From positions 145,468-209,467 of the forward strand of contig NZ_QTPO01000006.1 of assembly GCF_003853645.1 (NCBI RefSeq): a stretch of DNA of 64,000 nucleotides, in the 5' to 3' direction. Positions 55,563-63,841 of this stretch are shown here, one piece after another. Position numbers and translations under genes: made by a program. Every line of letters begins with the position of its first letter. Position 1 is the stretch's first letter. The stretch is from Burkholderia sp. Bp9143. Lineage in GTDB: Bacteria > Pseudomonadota > Gammaproteobacteria > Burkholderiales > Burkholderiaceae. The notes beneath the pieces were generated by a model that was not told the origin of the DNA, did not search any database, and saw only the letters and a program-made list of their open reading frames with translations.

Positions 55563-57834
55563 CGAACCATTTAATGACTTGAGCGGCCTGTTGTGCCCTC
55601 GCAAGGTGAACGTGATACTCGTGTTCTCGCCCTTTCCCTTTCGCAGCCTCATAGGCCTTCGTGTACTGCGCGAAGCGCCGTTCCCAGAACGGTCTGTTGG
55701 AGCGGTCTGCTGCGAAGGCCCCGCACCCGGCACACATACCTGGATTACGTACCGAATAGTCTGGTGTCACATTTTCCCAGCTGGCGGTACCAGTCTCCTG
55801 CCTGCATCTAGATTCCAGCGGGTCGGCAGTGATAAGACATTTCCCGTGGTCGTGAAAAAAGATGCGCAAGTCGTGAAAAATCACAACATGACGAATCCGC
55901 CTGTCGAGCTCGGCAGGGTCTTTGACATCGGTGAACTCCTCAGAACTAAAGTATTTCTCAATGTCTCCCGCCTTGCGTCCAACAATCTTTTTACGCTTCA
56001 CAGCCTCTGCGAAAAACGTGACGGTGTCGGAAATGATAACGCTGTCGATGTCATTTCTCAGTCTCGCGGCCTGAGGGTAATACGCACGCTCCGTTGTGGC
56101 GATATTCAGATGCTTGAAGTGGTCCTTCACCGCTGGGAGCAGGGACGCCCGACTTTCAAGCATGAACGCTGCAAACGTCTTTCTGCCTTGACGTGGCGAA
56201 ATGTTTTTTCCCTTCTTTCTCCTGTAGTCGATGAGGTTCTCGCCACGGATACTCTCATCAGGAAGGCCTGAGAGGTCGACCTCACATTGCACAAAGGTTT
56301 GGAAAGAGCGGGCCAGCCCCACCGTTGTTACTTGGCGGACCCCGTCAGCAGATTGTGGGAGCCCGGTCCGAGTGGAAATTCCCACTAGCATGTTGGAAAA
56401 GCCTCCGAGCTTGCGCCAAGGCTCAAATAGCCGCTGCAAGACAGTAAGGCAAACTACTGTGAGCGGTAATGCGTCACAGTCGGCAGGCCGACAACCGATG
56501 AGCCAATCGCTTGGCTGTGGTTGCTCGACTCCCTTGCTCAAAACCGACTTCATATAAAACAACTCCAACAAGCCCGAGTTAGACCGTTTAATCAAAACAC
56601 ACGACGGCAGGCCAGTCTCGTCGTTCATGCCTCCAGGAATCGCGCACACTTCGCTGGGTCTGATTCCCACCAGATACTCCAATATGGTCATCGCCGCATC
56701 TCGCACGCGCATCATGTTGTAACGCATTACTGTCGGGATAGTTGCGGGGACGTCCACGTTTCCAGGATAGCTGACTGACTCTCCCTCGTGCCTGTTCTGT
56801 AAAGGACCGCGCCAAGGCAACCCGGTCGCCCGGTCGATGCTAAATTGATAGTTCAGCAGGCTCCGCCGTGCCAGAGCGCGTGCGCTAACCGGCAGTAATC
56901 CTCGGCCAAGATGCTCGCTCGTTCTAGCTAGGTAGAGGTCTTGCATCGCGACGACATCTTTAGCACGAACCTCTATCCATGCGATGGCCGTCCGCAAAAG
57001 TGGAAGCGCAACTTCGTCCGGAAGTGGCGGAGTTCTATTGAAGGTGTATGCAGCGACGGTTCTAACGACATCTCGAATATTTTTTCCTTCGAAAGGCGGC
57101 TCATTCAGCGTTCCAAACTTCCGCGCCTCAAGTCGTTGAGATTGCGCATGTATGAAATAGATGATGCTTATGCGCGAGACAACCTGGGAATATGTGGCTC
57201 CATCGTCAGCTTTGTCGCTCGCGAGCTCAGCTTCAGCGCCTTGTAATTCTTCGTCAATCGATTCGCCTGAATCGTTGGCCCGGGTACTGTCACCTTCTTC
57301 CGAATCCATCTGGTCGCTGTCACCCAGGTCCGCATCCAACTCAGAACCCACTTCACTCTGGAAATTCACGTCATCTTCGTCTTCGGACAGTTCCTCGTCG
57401 ACATCGAAATACGAGCCGCCTTGCACAATCAAGAAGGGTAACTCTTCGAGGTAGGTGCGCAGCAACTCAGGGTTCAGTTGGCCAAGCGAGGGCAAATCAC
57501 GGTACACCATCCAGCGGAAAAGACTCCTTACGCCAACGATGTGGGACGTCATACTGGCCGGTTTGAGCGTTCGGCCATAGGACCCGCCATCCTGCAACAT
57601 TCCCCACAGCACCTCTCGAAACGATTCGAGAAGCTCGAAATGCTGGGAGTCGGTAGACCAACTTCCATCGGGTAACGAAAAGTGCCAGCTAAGGGTGCTA
57701 TACGGGTTGCCTGGAACCCTATTGTCTAAGTACCAGACGAAATCCGGCCACCTTGACCGAGACGAAATGATGATGTGGTCTCGCGAGTCGCGCTCATCTT
57801 GCGTGCGGGGTAGGCGGCTTTCTTTTCTCTTCAC
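55540..57834 (-). CDS. ginC: Tyrosine recombinase GinC-like
   Basis: This encodes 764 aa. The catalytic region shows YLVGIRPSEVCAIPGG with the box I Arg near 389, ISPRQGRKTFAAFMLESRAS near 540-560 with the box II Arg, and IATTERAYYPQ with the nucleophile Tyr near 581. An acidic insert (SEDEDDVNFQSEVG; DSDQMDSEEGD) lies around 155-200. The C-terminus carries a cysteine cluster (MCAGCGAF). It begins inside the stop of ginB (ATGA, 4-nt overlap). It is the largest of the three co-acting recombinases of the island. Confidence 0.82.
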   Translation of the reverse strand: MKRKESRLPRTQDERDSRDHIIISSRSRWPDFVWYLDNRVPGNPYSTLSWHFSLPDGSWSTDSQHFELLESFREVLWGMLQDGGSYGRTLKPASMTSHIVGVRSLFRWMVYRDLPSLGQLNPELLRTYLEELPFLIVQGGSYFDVDEELSEDEDDVNFQSEVGSELDADLGDSDQMDSEEGDSTRANDSGESIDEELQGAEAELASDKADDGATYSQVVSRISIIYFIHAQSQRLEARKFGTLNEPPFEGKNIRDVVRTVAAYTFNRTPPLPDEVALPLLRTAIAWIEVRAKDVVAMQDLYLARTSEHLGRGLLPVSARALARRSLLNYQFSIDRATGLPWRGPLQNRHEGESVSYPGNVDVPATIPTVMRYNMMRVRDAAMTILEYLVGIRPSEVCAIPGGMNDETGLPSCVLIKRSNSGLLELFYMKSVLSKGVEQPQPSDWLIGCRPADCDALPLTVVCLTVLQRLFEPWRKLGGFSNMLVGISTRTGLPQSADGVRQVTTVGLARSFQTFVQCEVDLSGLPDESIRGENLIDYRRKKGKNISPRQGRKTFAAFMLESRASLLPAVKDHFKHLNIATTERAYYPQAARLRNDIDSVIISDTVTFFAEAVKRKKIVGRKAGDIEKYFSSEEFTDVKDPAELDRRIRHVVIFHDLRIFFHDHGKCLITADPLESRCRQETGTASWENVTPDYSVRNPGMCAGCGAFAADRSNRPFWERRFAQYTKAYEAAKGKGREHEYHVHLARAQQAAQVIKWFDGAEIGR

Positions 57835-59675
57835 TCCAGTTCTCCTATCGGCTCAAGCTCAAGTCGCGTTGCCGAGTCCCGTATGTCCTTCCGTTTGAAC
57901 ATGGGAATCCAACCCTCCCGCAACTCGTGGAGGCCCTCGCTAAATGCCGACTCCCATCTTTGTGGGGTGAGGTAAAACTTCGCACGCTTGATTTCTTCTG
58001 CAAGCTGAATAAGACGTGCGAGAGCATAGGCAGACGTCAAGTCAACGAACGCCAGCGGGCAAGCAGGACAACCGCCAAATGCTCGGCAGAGGCGGCCACG
58101 CTGTTCACCGGGCATAGGTGAGTCGAACGGGTCAAAGCAGTGCCATCCCGGTGTGGCGGCAAGGTTATCAACACTGTCAGCGGTTCCCCTCGTATCAGGA
58201 CGGCCAGCACGTTGCGCCCAACGCTCGTGAGTAACCATCACGTGAACCAATGCCTCCTCTCGCCTCTTTCTTGCCGCGCTTCCCTCGTAATGTCTTTCGA
58301 TTGTCGCCGCAGCCTTCTGCCCCCCCGCCGCCTGCACTGCGCGAATGTCGTCCCCGCTGAGTTGCCGCACAATATCCAGGCCTGTTGTGCGTATGACGCT
58401 GACCAGGATTGGGGGCAAGTTGTGCTTCTTCGCAAATCGTGAGGCGGCGTGACCCCAAGCAGCGTCCGAACTCTTTCCGTCAAACTTGGCCGTGAAAAAC
58501 CCGCGGACTTTGCCTTTATCCGTCACAAACAGAAAAGCGTGGCCAGCATGCTGCCCGGCAAGCGGTCGAATTGACTCGGTCCAACGAGCCATCACCTCAT
58601 GGAGGCGGTTTGGAGACAGGGGGTCATCTTCTTGCAGCGCGAAGCTACGTCGGTAAGTTACATTGCCTCGCGTTTTTTCGATGTCGAAGGCCACTCGAGG
58701 GACTTCAAGGACGTCGACTATATGCCGGGCATCTTGTTGGAAACCGAAGAGTGGTCCAGTATTCGACAACGTCAGGATGGCATGCATCAACGCAAAGACG
58801 AACGCTTCATATGCGCTCGGGTAGAGAGCCCGTTCCACAGCTCTCATCCCATGGTTGTACTGAATTGCACTTCCGAGCTGATTGCTCTCAAGAAGTAACT
58901 CCGGGTTGGTGGGCACGACGAAAGAGCTGCCATATTGCGAGCGCAACCAACACCAAATCGCGCGAATGTCGCGATACCGCCTACGGTCGTCATATTCTTC
59001 GTCCGGACCGATAAATACTCCCGAGTCCAAAAAATTCCATGCCGGCTCCCACTTTGCAAGAATCTCTCTGATTTCACTCTTGCAGGCTCGTACGAGTTGT
59101 TGCCAGGTCACATCGTCCAGACGCTCGGTAACTTTTCGGAATTTTTCTGCGTCACGAAACGCCCCATTTGGGAACATCCGTTTGCTTTTGGGAAGCAAAT
59201 CTTTATTCTCCGCCTTCTCCAACTCTTCCAGAACTGCGCGAATCGTGGTTATATACTTTCGACCAGTCGTTAAAGACAAACCTTTTTCGTGCGTTTTTAC
59301 CCATCCTACGAATTCTGCAATAAGAGCCGTATCAACTTCAGCAAGTCCAATCCTGGAACGACCAGACCCTATCAAAAAATCGACAAATCCATTTATTAAA
59401 TTACTAACAAACGTGTCGTAACCGCGCTTCGACTTGCGCTTCGGGTTGTTCGCCCACCGCACATAGCCGGATATGAACAATGGTCCAGCCGCTAACAACT
59501 CGACTTTGACTTTTAACTTATCGAGCGCCCTCTGAAAAAATTCGAGATTTTCCGAGTGTCCAGTGAAACTATTCAGGGCATTGTCAAGGATGACCTCGGC
59601 ACCGCCGGCACTTAAAACCCTCCGTTGCTGCTTCGAAAATTGCTCGTAGAGCAGGGAACCAGTTTTAGATGGCAT
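57831..59675 (-). CDS. ginB: Tyrosine recombinase GinB-like, degenerate box I
   Basis: This encodes 614 aa. A core-binding domain (FVGWVKTHEKGLSLTTGRKY) and the C-terminal catalytic segment are recognisable: ILVSVIRTTGLDIVRQLSGD then AAGGQKAAATIERHYEGSAA with Tyr near 461. The usual box I TGxRxxE is replaced by SNTGPLFGFQQ, so the first catalytic Arg seems missing. A cysteine-rich C-terminal part (WHCFDPFDSP; LCRAFGGCPACPLAF) follows. In Tn554 and GInts all three recombinases are reported to be needed. It overlaps ginA by 11 nt. Confidence 0.8.
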   Translation of the reverse strand: MPSKTGSLLYEQFSKQQRRVLSAGGAEVILDNALNSFTGHSENLEFFQRALDKLKVKVELLAAGPLFISGYVRWANNPKRKSKRGYDTFVSNLINGFVDFLIGSGRSRIGLAEVDTALIAEFVGWVKTHEKGLSLTTGRKYITTIRAVLEELEKAENKDLLPKSKRMFPNGAFRDAEKFRKVTERLDDVTWQQLVRACKSEIREILAKWEPAWNFLDSGVFIGPDEEYDDRRRYRDIRAIWCWLRSQYGSSFVVPTNPELLLESNQLGSAIQYNHGMRAVERALYPSAYEAFVFALMHAILTLSNTGPLFGFQQDARHIVDVLEVPRVAFDIEKTRGNVTYRRSFALQEDDPLSPNRLHEVMARWTESIRPLAGQHAGHAFLFVTDKGKVRGFFTAKFDGKSSDAAWGHAASRFAKKHNLPPILVSVIRTTGLDIVRQLSGDDIRAVQAAGGQKAAATIERHYEGSAARKRREEALVHVMVTHERWAQRAGRPDTRGTADSVDNLAATPGWHCFDPFDSPMPGEQRGRLCRAFGGCPACPLAFVDLTSAYALARLIQLAEEIKRAKFYLTPQRWESAFSEGLHELREGWIPMFKRKDIRDSATRLELEPIGELE

Positions 59676-60957
59676 TCAGCTCAGCCTCGTAATCATCTGA
59701 CACTGTAGATTCAAAATCAGGGGCACCACGCAAGTAAATATCTGTGGTAGTCGACAGGTGCGCGTGCCCGAGACAAGCTGAAATATCAAGCCATGGCTCT
59801 GAGATACCACTCTTTTTTAAAATATAATACGTCCAGACCGCAAACGTATGACGTAAGTCATGATATACGAAAGAAGGAATTTTTTTAAGCTTTTCATTCC
59901 GGCAGATTCCGAACGGTCCCCAAGAAATATCCTCGACCGCCTCTTCTGAATACAGTCCACTTCTAATACATGCATCTGCGAAAGCCCTTTGCATTGTGCG
60001 CACTGAAACCGGCCTTCCACCGTAAACGGGTATTGAGGCCGGATTCAAGATAAGAAAATCTGAATCTTCTCCTCCGCACTCTCGAATGATGAAAGCTCGC
60101 TCACCCTCCGCATACGCTTTAATATCAAGCAATAATTCGCCTGGAAACTTTGCGGTCCTCTGCACCCCACCTTTACCCAAAATGCCTATCGGATAACGTT
60201 TAAGCGGATTTATAGCCCGACTCCAAATAGTTTTTAACTTCGACACCTTCAAATTACGAACCTCGGAAACTCGCAATCCTGCCTTTAAAGCGATGTCACA
60301 GCCAATCCAGTCACGAGAGCTGAGCTCAGGAAAACGGCTATCCCACACCCCGGGCTCGGGCCCGAGCTCTTCAAACAAGCGAAGCGACTGTCCTCTTTGC
60401 AAGACCGAAACCGGACAGTCTTCGTCAGCTCTTTTCGAAAAGCGATTTTTTTCGGCCGCTTCGCGCAAAATGCCGTTTTCTGGGGTGTCATCAGCGGCAA
60501 GGCGCCTGCCCCTGCCCCACTCGTAAAATGAGTCAATTCCAATTGCACGGCGATTCTTCGTCTCAGTAGCGTATTTTTTTCCCGTTTGGGGAGATGTAGC
60601 ACTGTCCAGAATGTCGAAGTAGCTTTTCAAATTAAACGGAGTCGCCTGTGTCCAAGTCAGGCCGAATTCCTCTAGATATATCATCCACTCTTTTACGTCA
60701 AAGCAATATGCCAATGCAGAGTTAACGACGAACTTCGAGTTGCGAGCCTTTACAAACGTGTCGTAGATAAAAAGAAGTATCGGCTCACAAATCGCTCCAG
60801 TTCGCTCATCAATAACAATGGGGAACCCTTCAGGCAGCACACGTCTGACCAGTGACTTCTTTGGCGAAGGAAGCTCAATGGGATGCTTTGCGCGACGAAT
60901 GACCCAATCGGCAATTTCCTCGTCGATATCGTCGACCACCAAAGCAGCATCGCTCAC
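59665..60957 (-). CDS. ginA: Tyrosine recombinase GinA-like
   Basis: This encodes 430 aa. All catalytic residues are present: Arg229 (KAGLRVSEVRNL), His366 and Arg369 (VYHDLRHTFAVW), His398 (ISACLGHAHLS) and Tyr408 (TTTDIYLRG). An N-terminal SAM-like core-binding domain (ALAYCFDVKEWMIYLEEFGL) precedes the catalytic domain. It is the promoter-proximal gene of the leftward four-gene operon, 240 bp from the right island end. It probably performs strand exchange at the radical SAM target site together with GinB and GinC. Confidence 0.87.
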   Translation of the reverse strand: MSDAALVVDDIDEEIADWVIRRAKHPIELPSPKKSLVRRVLPEGFPIVIDERTGAICEPILLFIYDTFVKARNSKFVVNSALAYCFDVKEWMIYLEEFGLTWTQATPFNLKSYFDILDSATSPQTGKKYATETKNRRAIGIDSFYEWGRGRRLAADDTPENGILREAAEKNRFSKRADEDCPVSVLQRGQSLRLFEELGPEPGVWDSRFPELSSRDWIGCDIALKAGLRVSEVRNLKVSKLKTIWSRAINPLKRYPIGILGKGGVQRTAKFPGELLLDIKAYAEGERAFIIRECGGEDSDFLILNPASIPVYGGRPVSVRTMQRAFADACIRSGLYSEEAVEDISWGPFGICRNEKLKKIPSFVYHDLRHTFAVWTYYILKKSGISEPWLDISACLGHAHLSTTTDIYLRGAPDFESTVSDDYEAELNAI

Positions 60958-61069
60958 CGACAGACCCCGTCTCCGCGAGTGTTAGCGGGTTCCGCGTGGT
61001 AGGCCACTTGTCGTGGCTTCACATAAAGGGCATCGGAAGAGAAGCGCCAGCCTTCTATAACGGTGGGGG

Positions 61070-61087
61070 GGCCGCCTAGCGGCGGCC
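61070..61087 (+). repeat. GC-rich hairpin upstream of ginA
   Basis: GGCCGCC-TAGC-GGCGGCC is a perfect 7-bp stem, 113 bp upstream of ginA and about 115 bp inside the right end. It may bind recombinases or attenuate transcription; no U run follows it. Confidence 0.55.
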
Positions 61088-61198
61088 AACACCTTGAAAG
61101 ATATTGCTGAACCGGCCTCTCGGAACTGCGTACTGCGCCGCTAGCTTGGTCTCTCATCGTTGGGCCATCCTGAACGCTCCTGACCATCCCATATACTC

Positions 61199-61227
61199 AG
61201 TGAACACTTGAAGTGTCGCATAACATG
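61199..61227 (+). repeat. Right island end, imperfect terminal inverted repeat
   Basis: AGTGAACACTTGAAGTGTCG then CATAACATG. Inside it, ACACTTGAAGTGT (61204-61216) is a palindrome suitable for a recombinase-binding pair. It matches the reverse complement of the left end at AGTGAACA and TGnCGnATAA. The CAT at 61224-61226 is shared with the left junction. Confidence 0.65.
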
Positions 61228-61506
61228 CTCGCAGCCGCGATACGGATTGAGCGACACGCTGAACGGAATGTCCGGCGACTGGTTGTGCGTCAGGATGCTC
61301 TTTGCGCGCTCCTCGAACACCTGCGTGCGCAGCGGAACGGGCAGATCGGTGTCGTCCGATTCGTGCGTCCAGCCGTCGTCGACCGCTTCGCGCAGCGCCG
61401 TTTCGTACCGCCCCTGGAGGTTGTCGACCGCACCGCGCCCCTTGCGGGGCGCCGGCGGCGCTATCGGAAATTCATTGTCGGACCGACCGTCCATGCGCTC
61501 ACCCAT
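61225..61506 (-). pseudogene. 5' part of the split native radical SAM gene
   Basis: This holds codons 1-94 of the native PA0069-family gene, ending [12 protein letters not shown] just after the first cysteine (C92) of the cluster motif. Beyond the junction the frame runs 27 more codons into the island ([20 protein letters not shown]) and stops at 61141, giving a 121-residue chimeric peptide. Start at 61506 is 5 nt from a 40-bp palindrome containing a LexA box, so the truncated message may still be SOS-induced. The 3' part is at 13506-14402. Confidence 0.92.
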
Positions 61507-61510
61507 TCGC

Positions 61511-61550
61511 CTGCACCCAATACTGTATATTTATACAGTATTGGGTGCAG
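61511..61550. promoter_or_regulatory. 40-bp palindrome centred on the LexA box of the native radical SAM gene
   Basis: Arms of 19 bp (61511-61529 and 61532-61550) are exactly complementary with only TT in the middle. The core CTGTATATTTATACAG (61523-61538) is a close match to the LexA consensus. It lies between the lrp stop and the start of the native gene fragment, both leftward. Confidence 0.85.
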
Positions 61551-61597
61551 CGTGCCAAGGGCGAGATAGAGGGACCGACAGCAGGACCCAGCCTCGG

Positions 61598-62086
61598 TCA
61601 TTCGCCGACCGAAATCGTCAGCGTCTCCTTGATTTCCTCCATCACGACGTAGCTCTTCGACTGCACCGCGCCGGGCAGTTGCAGCAGGATGTCGCCGAGC
61701 AGCTTGCGATAGTCGGCCATTTCACCGATCCGCGCCTTGATCAGGTAGTCGAAGTCGCCGGACACGAGATGGCATTCGAGCACCTCGTCGATCTTCATCA
61801 CTTCGCGCCGGAATTGCTCGAACATGTTGCCGCCCTTGTGGCCGAGCGTGATCTCGACGAACACCAGCAACGCGGCACCCAGTTGGCCCGGATCGACGCG
61901 TGCGTGATAGCCAGTGATCACGCCGTCGCGCTCCATGCGCCGCACGCGTTCGATGCACGGCGTGACGGTCAGCCCGACCTGTTCCGCGAGGTCCTTCATC
62001 GCCATCCGGCCGTCGTCCTGGAGCAGTTTGAGGATGCGCCGGTCGAGCTTGTCGAGCGAGCGTACTGGCTGGCGTTGCGTTCTCAT
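61598..62086 (-). CDS. Lrp/AsnC-family transcriptional regulator, divergent from dadA
   Basis: This encodes 162 aa, the normal length of the family. The N-terminal HTH is LDKLDRRILKLLQDDGRMAM then KDLAEQVGLTVTPCIERVRR. The ligand-binding RAM domain includes VLECHLVSGDFDYLIKARIG and DYRKLLGDILLQLPGAVQSK. ATG at 62086 gives the family N-terminus. It is divergent from dadA by about 145 bp, so it probably senses an amino acid (alanine or leucine by analogy) and controls dadA. Confidence 0.92.
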   Translation of the reverse strand: MRTQRQPVRSLDKLDRRILKLLQDDGRMAMKDLAEQVGLTVTPCIERVRRMERDGVITGYHARVDPGQLGAALLVFVEITLGHKGGNMFEQFRREVMKIDEVLECHLVSGDFDYLIKARIGEMADYRKLLGDILLQLPGAVQSKSYVVMEEIKETLTISVGE

Positions 62087-62231
62087 TTGTTTATTCTGAA
62101 AACCTGAAAAATACGATAACAAAACCTACACATTCGACAATACCATAGCTCGAAAAACTAGATCAGCTAGAGGTTACACGGAGACGCAGGTGCGCCCGGC
62201 CTCGACCTGATCCCTTCCATCTGGAGCAGCT

Positions 62232-63518
62232 ATGCGAGTCGTCATTCTGGGCAGCGGTGTGGTGGGCGTGGCAAGCGCGTATTACCTCGCGCGCGCCGGT
62301 CATGAAGTCACGGTGATCGACCGGGAAGCCGGCCCTGCGCTCCAGACGAGCTTCGCGAACGCAGGTCAGATCTCGCCCGGCTATGCCGCGCCGTGGGCCG
62401 CGCCCGGCGTGCCGCTGAAGGCCGTCAAGTGGATGTTCGAGAAGCATGCGCCGCTCGCGATCCGCCTCGACGGCACGCGCTTCCAGCTCCAGTGGATGTG
62501 GCAGATGCTGCGCAACTGCACGGCCGAGCGCTATGCGGTCAACAAGGGCCGCATGGTCCGCCTCGCCGAATACAGCCGCGATTGCCTGCAGGCGCTGCGC
62601 GCCGACACGGGCATCCAGTACGAAGGCCGCACGGGCGGCACGCTGCAGTTGTTCCGCACGCAGCAGCAACTCGACGGCGCGGCGAAGGACATCGCGGTGC
62701 TGCAGGAAGCGAACGTGCCGTTCGAACTGCTGTCGCCGGCCGAGCTGAAGAACGCCGAACCGGCACTCGCCGCCGTGTCGCACAAGCTGACGGGCGGCCT
62801 GCGTCTGCCGGGCGACGAAACGGGCGACTGCCAGTTGTTCACGACACGCCTCGCGGCACTCGCGGAATCGCTCGGCGTGAAGTTCCGCTACAACACGCCG
62901 ATCGACGCGCTCGCGATCGCGGGCGGCAAGATCGCCGGCGTGCAGTGCGGCAGCGAGACTGTGCGAGCGGATGCGTATGTCGTCGCGCTCGGGTCGTACT
63001 CGACCCGCTTCATCTCGAACCTGATGAAGATTCCGGTCTATCCGCTGAAGGGCTATTCGATCACCGCGCCGATCGTCAACGAGGCAGCCGCCCCAGTGTC
63101 GACGGTGCTCGACGAAACCTACAAGATCGCGATCACGCGTTTCGACCAGCGCATCCGTGTCGGCGGCATGGCGGAGATCGTCGGCTTCGACAAGAACCTG
63201 CGCGCAGCGCGCCGCGAGACGCTCGAAATGTGCGTGAACGACCTGTTCCCAGGCGGCGGCGACACGTCGAAGGCGACCTTCTGGACGGGCCTGCGCCCGA
63301 TGACGCCGGACGGTACTCCGATCGTCGGCCGTACACCGGTCTCGAACCTGTTCCTGAACACCGGCCACGGCACGCTCGGCTGGACGATGTCGTGCGGGTC
63401 GGGCCAACTGCTCGCGGATCTGATCTCGGGCAAGAAGCCGGCGATCCAGGCCGACGACCTGTCGGTGCATCGCTACCTGAAGGACGTGGCCGGCCAGACA
63501 CGCCCGGCATACGCGTAA
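62232..63518 (+). CDS. dadA: D-amino acid dehydrogenase small subunit
   Basis: This encodes 428 aa, the expected length. DadA is an FAD-dependent inner-membrane-associated enzyme that oxidises D-amino acids (chiefly D-alanine) to oxo acids, feeding electrons to the quinone pool. The N-terminal Rossmann motif is [20 protein letters not shown]. Family blocks are [45 protein letters not shown], and the C-terminal [20 protein letters not shown] with [21 protein letters not shown] site precedes the ATG at 62232. Confidence 0.96.
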   Translation: MRVVILGSGVVGVASAYYLARAGHEVTVIDREAGPALQTSFANAGQISPGYAAPWAAPGVPLKAVKWMFEKHAPLAIRLDGTRFQLQWMWQMLRNCTAERYAVNKGRMVRLAEYSRDCLQALRADTGIQYEGRTGGTLQLFRTQQQLDGAAKDIAVLQEANVPFELLSPAELKNAEPALAAVSHKLTGGLRLPGDETGDCQLFTTRLAALAESLGVKFRYNTPIDALAIAGGKIAGVQCGSETVRADAYVVALGSYSTRFISNLMKIPVYPLKGYSITAPIVNEAAAPVSTVLDETYKIAITRFDQRIRVGGMAEIVGFDKNLRAARRETLEMCVNDLFPGGGDTSKATFWTGLRPMTPDGTPIVGRTPVSNLFLNTGHGTLGWTMSCGSGQLLADLISGKKPAIQADDLSVHRYLKDVAGQTRPAYA

Positions 63519-63561
63519 GTCGGGACGACTGGCGGCGACGCAGGCCGGTCGGCATCAACGA

Positions 63562-63588
63562 AAATGGCGCCCCTCGGGGCGCCTTTTT
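63562..63588 (+). terminator. Terminator of dadA
   Basis: GGCGCCCC/GGGGCGCC (63566-63573 with 63576-63583) is followed by T5, about 45 bp after the dadA stop. Confidence 0.88.
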
Positions 63589-63774
63589 CGTTTCAGCGAA
63601 TGCGTTGCCGGCCCGGAACGAGACTTCCGTCAACGCGCGTACACTCGTTGCCCTTCGCGCCGACGATCGACGTTTCTGGCCCTCCCGCCCGCGCGAGGAC
63701 ATGTTCCGTGCGGCATTGTGCGATCGCGGCTATCGGCATCGAAGATGCGTCCCCGCCCTCTCCTGCCATCGTAC

Positions 63775-63799
63775 AAAAAAGGGGCGCTCATCGCGCCCC
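63775..63799 (-). terminator. Terminator of the leftward etfA gene
   Basis: GGGGCGC/GCGCCCC (63781-63787 with 63793-63799) is followed on the minus strand by U6, about 40 bp after the etfA stop. Confidence 0.87.
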
Positions 63800-63841
63800 T
63801 CGTCGTACGTATTTGCCGCCGAAGCGTCAAGTCACGCCGCG

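Larger units (their letters stand above)
14403..61226. mobile_element. GInt-type genomic island, about 46.8 kb, inserted in a radical SAM gene
   Basis: Both boundaries are fixed by the two halves of the interrupted native gene, which rejoin in frame as codon 94 (CAT) plus codon 95 (GGC). The right end carries three overlapping tyrosine recombinase genes and a small coiled-coil gene, the layout described for GInt elements (ginABCD, cargo, short 3' end) and resembling Tn554 tnpABC. Cargo is a patchwork of lower and mixed GC: defence genes, a T6SS effector module, nuclease-like proteins and decayed fragments. No relaxase, T4SS, replication or phage structural gene is seen, so movement would rely on the recombinases plus passive transfer. 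Confidence 0.85.

Noticed and set aside
14403..61226. tRNA or tmRNA attachment site for the island
   Set aside because: No tRNA-like sequence lies at either border. Both borders are inside a protein-coding gene.
14403..61226. CRISPR array
   Set aside because: The only tandem repeat is the hexamer tract; the structured repeats are kilobases apart and there are no cas genes.
14403..61226. Prophage or conjugative element
   Set aside because: No capsid, tail, terminase, lysis, relaxase or type IV secretion genes are present; VgrG belongs to a T6SS effector module.
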